Of a stretch of 64,000 nucleotides of DNA, positions 23,549-34,216 are shown piece after piece. The notes below the pieces were generated by a model. It had not been told where the DNA came from and did not search any database. It was given only the letters and a program-made list of their open reading frames with translations. Source of the DNA: Diplosphaera chodatii (taxonomy: Eukaryota; Chlorophyta; Trebouxiophyceae; Prasiolales; Stichococcaceae); contig JAALGY010000012.1 in NCBI GenBank assembly GCA_032358165.1, positions 744,001 through 808,000 of the forward strand. Direction: 5' to 3'. Both the position numbers and the translations under genes were made by a program. Numbering within the stretch: position 1 is the first letter of the stretch; the number at the start of each line of letters is the position of its first letter.

Positions 23549-25105
23549 CTAGGTGGTATGTGGCCAGTTTTCGTCGTAAAGAGAGCGGTGCAACGGAGTG
23601 CTTCCACCCACCTCGAAGCTGCACGTCAGCCTGGTTGCGGACCGAGTGGTGAAGCAGGCTGGATCCTCAAAATTGCTGGCAAAGCTGAAGGCGCCGATGC
23701 CTGCAGAGCCATGCGCACAGTGATGGCACCTGCGATTGCCGACTAAGGCATTACAGAACGTATATGGGTGCCACAGCGCACCTTGTACAAAAATGCCGAG
23801 GCCCAGAGCGAGCGTCACGACGGAAATCTGCAAGTCAACCAAACTCATCATGTTGCACAGGCAGGCACAGAAGTATCAACTTCCGCTGTGCATGACACTC
23901 TCCCTGTTTGCGGTGTGAGGCTTCTGCTGCTCACCGGGTGGTCGAATTCTGCCCACATTGCAATGGCAAAGCCCAGATACAGGTGGTGTACATGCAGAGC
24001 GCTGTAGTGGCTGCCAGTCAGAGACAGCAGGGCTCCCGCCCCAACATAGAACAGGATCACTGCGGCTCGGCTTGACAGGTAGGCGACAAAGTCTGTCCTG
24101 CTCTTCCTGCACCATGCTGCCCTAGCATGCCACCCTGCAGCTCACACACCCGAAGGCAATTGGATGGTTGCATGCCAGCACTGTATAAAGTCCCACTACC
24201 TCACAAGGTATGTCAGCGACGGCAGCGTGTTTGAAAATGTTCTGGATTCGTGGCTTACCGATGCTGGTGAGTGTGGCTGAGACAGCCACCAGCTCGAGGG
24301 CCCACATGCCCCAGCCCCAGCGCGAGATGTCGGCCAGGCTGTGCTGGAACGCTGGGATGTTGCTGCAGGTTGGCACATGCGCAGGTTGTTGCTTGGCCTC
24401 ACAGTCCACATGTCACACAAGATCATCTGCAGCAGGTGCGCAGTGACTTTGGAGTGTGCCCAGAAGGACAGCACAGCAACGCACAGCACCTGATGAGCGA
24501 GTACACAGGAGGCGTGCACAGGAAAGTGGGTACGAAGTACCACCCACTGGCACGGAACAGAAAGCTGAAACGCTCGAAATCCATTACCCTCAAAAACACC
24601 TGCGCCGATGAGGTGGCGCATGGCAGTCGCATACACCAACCCATGAGAGTGTTTCCTGCTGCATTGCCAGAGGTGTGGCGAATGCGCATCATCTGCAGGG
24701 TGCCATCGCACCCCAAGAACAACGCCGGCCTGAAACATCTTTGATACATCATCAAACAGATCGTATGCGTCCGCGTCAGTTGTGCCGTCCTCAGGCAGCC
24801 CAACGTAACAACCCAGCCGTGCGACAAGGTACCCAGCAAAGATGAAGCACAGCCACAGCCCCTGCATCCCACACAGGGCAAGCGCTCATTCCGCTGTGTT
24901 GTATTGCTGCGTTCAAATCTACGTTATTGATCTACTCGACTCTTCCACTACATATGTACGGCACCAGGCGCAGCAGTTGATGTGCGCTGTCATTGCCAGT
25001 GCGCTTGGCACCATGCCGGTGCGCAGCATCGCCCCCCGACCAGGCGTCCTGCTGGTCCGCGGGCTCGCCTTCCAGCAGCGAGGCGCTCATCGGGTGCAGC
25101 TCCAT
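23549..25105 (-). CDS. Uncharacterised polytopic membrane protein (about six helices)
   Basis: Seven exons close into a 286-residue frame: 24965-25105, 24712-24861, 24490-24599, 24259-24362, 23935-24092, 23782-23827, 23549-23700. After a polar N-terminus (about 45 residues) come hydrophobic segments containing GLWLCFIFAGYLVARLG, GWYFVPTFLCTPPVYSLI, WGMWALELVAVSATLTSI, AAVILFYVGAGALLSLTG, LYLGFAIAMWAEF and SVVTLALGLGIFVQGIGAF. A His-rich loop SALHVHHLYLG sits at the membrane edge before the fifth segment, and an acidic stretch (DADAYDLFDD) follows the first. I do not recognise the family. The His cluster could bind a metal or heme, which is speculation. The acceptor of exon 5 (24092) was chosen to keep the frame; other borders are GT-AG. 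Divergent from cereblon. Confidence 0.6.
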
Positions 25106-25662
25106 GCACGAGTGATGAGTTGGCAGATGTCGCGGAACGATGTTGCTCATCGATCACCAGCATGCTGCACCGCATGCTTGCTGGAACATCGGCATAGTCT
25201 ATTCCTAGCTGGGCGAACACACCTGCGATGGCTGCGCATCCATCTGGCAGCATCTAGATGATAGCTATAGATACAACCCGAAGCTAACAGCACAATGTGA
25301 ACAGTGCTCAAGCGCACATGACGTCAGCATTGCACGTGCAAAGCAAACATGATTTGCGATGCAGTGGCCAAAATCCGCAACATGATGATGTTGTTATTGT
25401 CTTCCGTTTGGTTGTCCATAACCAATCCTGCAGCTGAGAGTTGAAACATTTGGATCTGGCATGCACATCTGTGCACCAGATTGCAACCGGCTTTAGTGTG
25501 CAAACTGACTACTTGCATTCCCATTGACGCTTGTCTGTCCGCGTGTGACGTGAGTGTAGAAGCTTAGATGAAAGAGGAGCATAAGATAGAAACGCCTCCC
25601 AAGCCGGCACGCACCCGTGCAGCTTGATGCGCATCCATGTGCTCAGCGCACGTCATCAGCGC
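25106..25662. promoter_or_regulatory. Shared upstream region of divergent genes
   Basis: 557 bp between the start codons of the membrane-protein gene (-) and the cereblon gene (+). Both promoters must lie here or in unseen 5' exons. A short plus-strand frame (ATG at 25568, 19 codons) precedes the cereblon ATG and might be an upstream ORF. No specific elements recognised. Confidence 0.4.
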
Positions 25663-27887
25663 ATGACGGCCAGTGGTGGGGGCGTTAGAGCATCTTTACA
25701 TGCCGGAGACGCAGCTGCAGGTGCCAGAATTACTTACGACATCACGACACATCCTTTGCGCTGCTGTCCCAGACAGACAATGCCTTTCTAACACCAGCAA
25801 TCTGTGGCCTGGATGTGCAGAGCATCACAGCGGCCGTGCGTTTGACACGGCGCTGTCGACGCGGCATGCGTACCTCGGAGGTGGGGCTTGATCAGCGTGC
25901 GGGCAGCGCTCAATGGCAGAGTCCTGTGCAATGACGCCCAGCCTGCGCTTTGGCCATCGACGTGTCTATGCCTTGCGCTTCCGCAGAGCTCGACGATTTG
26001 CAAGGGGAGGGCGCGGCATGTTTAGATGTCGGCCGGGAGTATCAGCTGCCACTGCTGCCCCTTGACGGTGAGCAGCTGATGCGTCTGATTGGATACCAGC
26101 GTACAAGTAATGATGCCTCACGATCTACACCCGGCTGATCACCTGCTTGTGGCTTCAGAACCCCCAGATACATTTACTGTGCTGCTGCAATGTATCATGT
26201 ATAACGGGTGCCAGGGGTGGTGCTGATGCCGGGGCAGCTGCTGCCGCTGTGGCTGCTGCGGCGGTCAGACCTGCAGACGGCCGAGGCGGCGCTGGCTGCG
26301 CCGCGGCCGCTGAACCGCCTCCTGATCGTCGTGAGCACACTCCCAAGCCTGACATATGGGGGCGTGCTCACCAAGCCTGACACATGCGATGCCGCCGCAG
26401 CTGCAGGAGTGGTCATGTGAATGCCTACTGCACCTGGGTCACGGGACGAATTGCTTGTTCGTGCAGGTGTGCGAGCGGTGGCGGCGCGGCATCTCGGTAC
26501 TGCACGCGGTGGGGTGCGCGGCGGAGGTGCGGCGGCTGCGGCGGGACGGCTCGGGCGCGCTGCAGGCCGTCTGCCGCGGCGCCCAGCGCGTGTGCATCAC
26601 CTCCATCGCAGGCTCTGGGCGACGGGCGACGGTGCGGGTGCTGCCGGACGACGAGGCGCGGCGCGTCCCCAGGGAGGCGGCGGCGGGTGCCAGCTTCTGG
26701 CCGGCTTGGACCTGGCGGGCGTACGACGCCTTCCGGCTCGCTGGCGCGGCGCGTGCCGCCTTTGCAGCCATCTCGCCGCAGGCACAACCATGCCATAGCT
26801 ATCTAAGATGTCTCCTTCGATCAAATAGCAAAGATGTTGTTTCGACTGTCTGCTATATCGTAAGCCTGAAAGCACATGCAATGCTCGCGAGTTGCTCCCT
26901 GTGCACATGTGCTACCGCTGCTGTCACTCAACATACTGCAAGCTCCAGTGTTAGAGGACACTGCAGTTTGTCGATGGCAACGTCCACACCCAAAGCGCTC
27001 TGCTGTACAGGGTGCATGCGGTGACACGCCACTGGCGCTGTCCTTCTGGCTGGCGGCCAACCTGCCACTGGACGACGCCGCCCGACAGCGGCTGCTGGAG
27101 GCGCGCTCGGCTGCGGAGCGGCTGTACGATGCCCTGCGCATCATGAACGCGCTGCAGCTGCTGTGCCGCGAGTGCGAGCTCGAGGTCAGCAGCTGGTCAT
27201 CAGCAGCTACAGTCCACGTGGTCACACCACTGACAGAAACTTTGGCCGTGCCAAGGATTGCGTGGGGACTGCTCTGAGCAATTAGAGATCCACAGATCCA
27301 CTAATGACCCACAACGATGTTGCAGCTGGCGCAAGCGAAGGACGTGGTCAACATGAGCGAGGAGGGCATCGCCGGTCTGTTTGTTAACGCCCATGGCTAC
27401 GTCCACGACATGGTAACCCTGCGCGAGGTGGGGCCCTTCTCCCACCCATTGGTACCATGTGGTAGTACAGCAAATGCCTTGCAGGGGCAGGCTGACCTCC
27501 TGGACATCAGCACAAGAATGGTCCTGTGTGCCTTGATGCTCAGGTGGCAGGCGTGGCGGACGAAGGGGTTCCCACGGTGGAGCACTCCTGGTTTGAAGGC
27601 TACGCATGGCAGCTATCCTACTGCGAGCAGTGCGCCGTCACTCTCTATGCAGTGGCTCCCCAATCGATCGCACTGTACGCAGTTGCTTACCAACTCCAAC
27701 ACCACTGCTGCCTTGAGCTGTTTCGAGCATGACAATGCTCATGGCTCGCTTCGGCAGGTGTCTGCAGCATGTGGGCTGGCACTTTACGGCTGTGCACGAT
27801 GATCTGCAGCCGCGGCAGTTCTGGGGCATCCGGCGGCTGGCGTTTGCTCATTGTGGGGTTGACGCAGATACGGAAGAGTACAGCTGA
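25663..27887 (+). CDS. CRBN: Cereblon: LON-N domain plus CULT domain, DDB1-CUL4 substrate receptor
   Basis: Nine exons, 398 residues: 25663-25720, 25821-25880, 25987-26067, 26215-26330, 26467-26859, 27011-27184, 27326-27427, 27544-27636, 27768-27887. The N-terminal FDTALSTRHAYLG matches the conserved cereblon segment before the LON-like domain, which follows (VVLMPGQLLPLWLL onward). The CULT domain carries the zinc pairs Cys288/Cys291 and Cys355/Cys358. It also has VNAHGYVHDMVTL, EHSWFEGYAW and HVGWHF, giving the three cage tryptophans Trp344, Trp350 and Trp363, plus FWGIRRLAF near the C-terminus. Known role: substrate receptor of the CUL4-DDB1 ubiquitin ligase that recognises C-terminal cyclic-imide degrons. 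Length compares with 442 in human. The end of exon 5 (26859, GTAAGC donor) adds an unconserved tail to the LON part and is the least certain border; the donor at 27636 (GTCACT) is weak. Confidence 0.92.
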
Positions 27888-28420
27888 ATGTGCTGCGGCA
27901 CATGTGTTTGCTGGAGGTCGGCTGGCGTCATGCTATTACTTTTATCGTGCAAAGAGGATCAGCAGCATGGAGCTGCAACGTTCACATGCTGACATAACAT
28001 GCTATAAGGCGGATATGGTGGACATGCCCTACCTGTACAGTATTCTGCAGCGTTGCAGCTCTGCAAGCCTGGTGTTCGTTCGATGGCTGTGAGATTGACA
28101 TGATTGCCTCTTGTGTCCTTGCTTGGTTTGAGTGCTTGGTTTGATGGTGGCGTGGCTTGTATGCATAAGGTCGTGGGGGAAAGGCAACAGCATCCGGAAT
28201 GAAGTACGTCATGCGCTTCGCCATTACCAAAGCCAACTTGGCGACGATGGTGCACGACAGAACCCTCTGGTGTTATTCGTATGAGCTGCTCGCCACTACG
28301 GTATGTGCTGCTGACCACGATGCAGTGCATGTGCTTCCAGAGGCAACGAAGTCAGCAATGTATCTGTAATCTACAACTGCCAGCCGGCGTCACATGTGCT
28401 GACGCTCAGCATCCAGACCG
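27888..28420. other. Convergent intergenic region
   Basis: 533 bp between the cereblon stop and the RPA1 stop, expected to hold both 3' UTRs. A TGTAA motif occurs on the plus strand near 28365. No gene seen. Confidence 0.5.
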
Positions 28421-31400
28421 CTAGGCGGCAACAGCCGTCATGTTGGCGATGTCCTGCAGCATGACGCCCGCCTCCATGGCGTAGTCCAGCCGCTGCATGG
28501 TCGTCACATTGCACCGCTGCCGCACCTCGCCATTGTACTCCCTGCGCAGCACATGGCATCAGCTCACACACAGCCTGAGCAGCGCCCTGGAATTCAGGCG
28601 CAGACTGCAAACCACACACGAAGACAAGCTCCTGCTGTTGCCTTGTCGGTAACGTAACTCATCACGGCTGTATACGCTGCAGGGGCCAAGAACATTCGGC
28701 ACAGGATCGCAAACATAAAAGTTTCTCACCGCGTGCGCGTCTGGATCTTGAAGGACCACTCGGACCAGAGGGCGGCCTTGAGCGCCGCCGGGTACCGCCC
28801 GTCGCCCGCCTCCTTCAGCTCTGCCAGCGCGTCTGCGCTCATGCCCAGCAGCTCCGCGGCCTGCAAGTCGAGCATCCGTCCGCGTCAGAGCATGAAGAAG
28901 CACTGTCACGGCGCAGCGTGCCCAGTCTGCAACGTGCTGCAGCTGTCCGAAGGACGTGCTGGAGCTCCCAAAAGGCAGGCCGTCAGCAGCAGATTGTGTA
29001 TATGAACGATAGTGCGGCTGCGACGGCCTCTCTTGCCACCCTGTTCTTACGGGATGACACCTGCCCAGCAGCAGTTGCAATGGCGGGGTTTGGCGGCTAC
29101 AAGGTGCACTCCTGCCCTGGCGCAATGTGGCACCTGCTCGTTGAACAGGTTGAGGTAGGCCTCGCCGGTGGCGTCGGACGCCTTGACCAGCAGCACGTAG
29201 CGCCGCTCCATGCGGTCGTACGTCTTGCCGTCAAACTCGCAGTAGTAGCCCTCGCCCTGCGGCGTGACCTGCAGCGAGAACAGCAGCCCGGTTGACACGA
29301 CGACCAAACATCCCAGAACATTGACGCTCACGCGCTCAAGCCTTACATAGCCACACTTCAGCCCCACAGACGCTTCAGTAACATCATGACGCTTTCTTCA
29401 TGGTGCTTTGCCATGATTGAGGCACCGCAAGCTGCCCGAGTCCCCACCTTGCGGCTGTTCTCGGGCGCGGCCATGTAGTACATGGTCTGCTCTGGGTTGA
29501 TGAAGGTGACAGTGCCGGGAACTGAGAAGTACTCCGGCTTGGCATCCGGCGGCGGCAGCTGCTCCTTGGGCTTCTGGATGCCCTGCAGCGTCGCCCGCTT
29601 CGTGCCGCCGCCGCTGCCCCTGTTGCGTGGCAGATCATGTATGAGGGTCATGTCAAATTGCATGGCGCCTGCGCTCAACCTCCAATTGCAGTAGGCAGCA
29701 TGCAGACGTGCCAAGGTTCATGGCCGCAGAAATCTCCCCGGACGCCTCTCATAAGGACTTTGTTCTGCACACTGACAGTGTTGACTGCCCAAGGCAAGCT
29801 GAGGACGGCTGTCCTACTGGTAGGTCTCCCTCACCGTGCGCTGGCGAGGCCCTCGCCCACGGCGGAGGTGGCGGCGGTGCGGCCCTCCGAGTCGTACCAG
29901 GACCGCAGGCGCTGCACCTCGGGCAGGTCGTCGGGGTCCACCCGCATGTGGCTGCGCTGGAGGCTGGACACCGACACGCCTGCGACGCACCACCAACAAA
30001 AGTCAGGGCAGGTGTCCATCGCACCCCACTGCATGGGGTTACCGCCGTAGGAGGGTGCAGTTGCTGCGAATGCAGTGAGCAAATGCGCAGCACATTCACC
30101 CGGCAAGGCAGAGGCAGGAATGGGGTTGGATGTGACGCACCGTTGAAGTCGGTGACGCGGCAGGCTGTGACGCTGAGGAGCGGGGCCTCGCGTCCCTCCA
30201 GGGCGGCCATCTCCTCCGCGGAGGCGCCCCACGTGGTCAGCACCACCGTCTTGCGGCTGCAGACAGAACGGTAACTGCAGTTGTGACGCCGTGATCTGGC
30301 AAGTTGTGGGAGCTTGTTCAAGCGGCAAAGGCAGCAGCAGCACCCATCGCTTGCATCGTGTGCACACGCGTCATGTCCATGTTGACGCTGTGGTGATGCG
30401 GCTGCGTGTGACGATGTGCTTGTCTGCACCTGCTGTCCAGCAGCGTGATGTCGCGGCGCTGCAGCTCCGACTGGTCCGACTTGCGCTTCACGCTGCCCAG
30501 GGGCCCCACCGCCGTCACCACGCCCAGCAGGTCCACCAGGGCCTGGGGTCAACAGCAGGGTTTACTAGGCGGAGTCACTCCCACGGTACACTTCTGCGCT
30601 GCTCGTGCTCGTGTCATGCACCCTGGGTGACATACAGATGCTGCTGACTGCCCTGGCAGGCGCTGACAGCAGGTAATCGCACATGACGTTGCCGGCCAAT
30701 ACACTGGATAGGCTGTATCGAAGCAGCAGGGCTTTTGCTGTTGAGCAGGTCATGTGTACCTTCTTGCCGATGAATGATGGCAGCTGGTCGATGGGGACGA
30801 AGTTTGGCCGCGCCTGCATCTTGCTGGCATCCGCATCCTCGCACTCCTCGATCTCAGCCCTGCAGCGGCAGGCATCAACATCATGCACCGCACGCATTAT
30901 GGCCGAACTCCTGTTGCCGTTTATGCCGGGCACAGAGCATAGCAGTTGCAACGCAGGTATGAGCCATGGTGCAATGCATATGCACTAGATATTTTGCAAG
31001 GGACACAGCGCGCCCTCACGGCCAAATTACGCACGGTCAGAAAGACTGAAGGAGGTAAGATGTACCCGTTGTCCAGGTTGATGGTGTAGTCGTTGCGCAC
31101 AGTGGCAAACGCCTTATTGGCCGGCTTGACCTTGCCTCGCGAAATGTAGTAGACCTGGCAGCAAGGACAGGCAACCTCTGGTTGACGCGAGCCATGACAT
31201 ATGCAGGTGGTGAGCACAGCACAGCTGCAGGGTCATGGTGTCAGGAAGTGCGTCATATGTGGCAGGCAGGTTTCTGCAGCCCGAGTGACGGAGCATCCCA
31301 CCTTGCCCTCCTCCAGCATGTCGTGGTGCTTGTCAGCAAAGTCGCCCCACAGCGTCGCCTCAATCGCCGTGCCCTGCACACCAGCAACAAGAGCCCATTG

Positions 31401-33285
31401 GATCTCCTGGTAACAGCTACACAGTGAAAAAGACGGTGGATACTCATAGATGATGCTTGGCCAGCGTCATGCCCTTGACCAGCCGTGGGTGGACAGGAGC
31501 TGCACAGTCGGCACCTGCTCATCGACGACCTCGATGGAGAACACGGACTTGGAGGTGCCGTCGCGGCTGAAGGAGCGCTTGGGCGCCTTGTTCGTCAGCC
31601 TGGCCTTGATCGTCCACTGCAGCCAATGCATCAATGACCACCAGCTCAGTTGCATCGCCATCCCTGCAGACCCCTGTCATGCGTTGATCGAGCTGGTCAG
31701 CAGCAGCAGCGCAGCTATAGCCAAGGTGCGGAAGCACCAGCCCGGCGCCGCAGGTGCACTGTGAGAATGCCACTGCAGGAGCAAGGGCCGCACGTTCATG
31801 TTGTAGGGGTTCAGCGCGGCGATGGGCTGCGCCGCCTTCCGCGCGCTGCCTGGCGAGATGGGCGGCCGCCGGGCGGCGCCGCCCGCCGTCCGTCGCACCC
31901 TGGAGCACAATGTGGGATGTCACGGTCAGTCACGCAACCAGTCGCTGCTGTTGGCCTGCTGCGTCCCTTGCCGCTGTGACGATATAGACATGGCTGACAT
32001 GCTCACAGCCTGGGCACAATTGCAGCCGTTTGCTCATTTCGCATGGTAAGCCTGCCACCATGCTCACTCCTCTGATGGCGAGGGTGTGGGGCCGGGCGTC
32101 TGCTGCATGTGTGCTGGCAGTGCTGACCGCATCGCAGCCGCCGGCTTGGGCACCGCCGCTGGTGTTGCTGCTGGCGGCGCAGCCGCAACGTCTGTCTCCA
32201 TCGGCTGCGCGTTCTCCTTGGCGTCTGCCCGGATCACAGGGCCTGCACATCGGCGTAGGCGGAGGTGGAGAAGGAAGTGCCCGGGACACTACAACCCCTA
32301 CCAGTACCTTCTGAGCTCAAGCTGTTTGCAGCGGGGTGTGCTACTTCAGTGACGTAATTAGTGCTACTGCCAACCTGGCGTGCTTTCGCTGGCATCGGAC
32401 TTCATGGGCTTCAGCGTGACTGGGCTGGCAGGCTCCGCCTTCACATTTGTCATATCTGTCGGTAGCCGCGAGCCAATCTGCAGTGTAAGCATGAACCACG
32501 GTGATCAGGGACGGTGTGCGTCCACTATGCATTGCGCTTGGTTGCAATAACCTCCTCGCAATGCACTGGCGTGGAACGGCACTGCAACCAGACCCTGGGC
32601 TGCAGCTTGAACGCACCTCGGCGTGCGCAGGCGGCTGTGCGCGTGTGATCACGTCCACGGCCGTGGCAATGACGATGGCGGCGCCCTTCAGCTCGTTGCA
32701 CATGTACTCTGTGAGGCGGATCACATCGCAGTTGCCGATCTCATCGGCCAGCACGCGCCGGCCGATCTGCGACACCAGCACCCCATCGATGACGTCCACG
32801 CCGTCTGTAAAGCGCGCCTTGAACTTGTCGGCGCCCGGCTTCACTGGCTGCAAGCAGCCCACCTGCATGGGGGAGGAGGTGCGGGTGGGTGCGGCAGGAT
32901 GCACAGATGGTTCATACTTCTGTTGTCTGCGACTCGTGACCAGTGTCGAGCACAGCTGCCTCCAACAGTGCTGTAAGCAGAAAAGGGCCATGGACATGTC
33001 GGCCAGTCCTTAGGGACAGCAGACGCTGAGCATGCTGTGGACATGCTGTGCGCATGCTGTGCTACATGCATCACATTGGCTGGACACATGCGTGTTTGAG
33101 ATGCAGCCACATACGACTGCGATGGCAGTGAGGCATTTACACGGTGCCTCAAGGTATGCCAAGCCCCAGGGCCGGGGGGCTTTTGCCACTGTGCTCAGAT
33201 TGACATCCACCTGCAGGACGACCGGGTCTGTGGAGTCGCCGGCCTTCACCGCAGCGACGCCGCCACGCGTCAGCTGCTCGGTCAT
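28421..33285 (-). CDS. RPA1: Replication protein A large subunit (RPA70/RPA1)
   Basis: Sixteen exons form one 660-residue frame: 33211-33285, 32617-32862, 32375-32477, 32068-32224, 31794-31899, 31515-31616, 31302-31373, 31066-31154, 30760-30859, 30430-30542, 30141-30256, 29835-29979, 29448-29619, 29134-29268, 28730-28860, 28421-28541. Order: N-terminal OB fold (MTEQLTRGGVAAV start, typical RPA1), a Pro/Ala-rich linker, then DNA-binding OB folds A and B from ALNPYNMN/WTIKARLTNK through VYYISRGKVKPANKAF and ALVDLLGVV to RKTVVLTTWG, then OB fold C (EYFSVPGTVTFI to the C-terminus). RPA binds single-stranded DNA in replication, repair and recombination. Oddity: the zinc ribbon of OB fold C is degenerate. 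Where relatives have two CxxC-type pairs this protein has MAAPENSRK and YYCEFDGK, leaving only Cys542. The 33285 ATG fits the family start. Confidence 0.93.
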
Positions 33286-33659
33286 GACAGCTCCTGCCTG
33301 GCGATGACTGAGCGCCCCGCACGCGAAGCGGCGTAGTATCCTCAGCAGGCACCGGCTGGGTGGCTTGGGCAACGCCCGTCACTTGGTTGGTGCAGCGTCA
33401 AATACAGTTAAGCAGCTAGCAAGCGAATGCAATGCTCTTGTGGATGCACTAAAAGTCAAAGCTGCAGTATGCCGGTATGCGTCAGCCATGCGCAGTGTTG
33501 TGCTCCGCTGAGCAAATCAAATTCAAAGAGCAGGACTATCAGCTGTTGCACCCGTGCCTGGGTCCCCAAGGCGCACAGGCTGCAGCCATTGCCGTTATGA
33601 AGATGTCCAGTCCATACTGACAGCATCAGGACGTGAGAATTTTCCGACATCGGCGACTG
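33286..33659. other. Upstream region of RPA1
   Basis: 374 bp between the RPA1 start codon and the stop of the small membrane-protein gene, both on the minus strand. No other feature seen. Confidence 0.5.
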
Positions 33660-34037
33660 TCAGTGCCACACCCGCTCAGGGTCATCCCCATCTGCGCGAG
33701 CGGGTGTAAGCACCTGAGCTCACGAGCTCCAGGAAGGCCGAACGTGTCATCGTGTTGCAACAAGCTAGGAACACAAGTTGCGTTACTCACTGTCCAGGAA
33801 CTGTATCTCGGTGCCACCCGCCGGGACGTCTTCTGTGCCTCGCGAGGAGGACAGTCTGTGCTTCTGCGCAAACTCCTGAAGCATGGCCTCAGCTTGCTGG
33901 ACCGCATGAGCAGCGGCTATCTCCAACGCTTGTGTGGCCTCTGAAGCGATGCGCTGGGCTGCATGCACCCCCAGTCCCAGCATCGTGGCCATGCCGCAGG
34001 CGAACCCCAGTGAGAAAACAGCCACTCGCTGTGCCAT
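33660..34037 (-). CDS. Small hypothetical protein with one membrane helix
   Basis: The main exon (33790-34037) encodes MAQRVAVFSLGFACGMATML, one hydrophobic helix, followed by an Ala/Glu-rich amphipathic helix and a short acidic end. The frame would stop at 33783, but the stop overlaps an ideal splice donor (ACA|GTGAGT). Joining to an exon at about 33660-33690 gives a C-terminus GDDPERVWH, total near 93 residues. The frame is also open upstream to an ATG at 34193. That start would leave only about 23 bp to the preceding gene's stop, so 34037 is preferred. No family recognised. Confidence 0.4.
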
Positions 34038-34216
34038 GCGCCTGTATAGCACAAGCAGCACTCCAAAGATGTTACACGCTGTATATGGGTTCACAAAGCC
34101 TTGCCATATTGAACAATGCAAGCCGATAACACACACCGCGGCTGGCTCGATGCCTCCGAGAAAACACGTGCCGAGCTGAACCGATACAATCATAGAGACT
34201 TAGTTATTGGAAACAA

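Noticed and set aside
24600..24711. Open frame continuing through the membrane-protein gene (MMRIRHTSGN-like)
   Set aside because: It is best read as a GT-AG intron; removing it joins two membrane-segment exons in phase.
31677..31923. Long minus-strand and plus-strand frames overlapping RPA1 exon 5
   Set aside because: They are Ala/Arg-rich shadows of the GC-rich coding exon in other frames.
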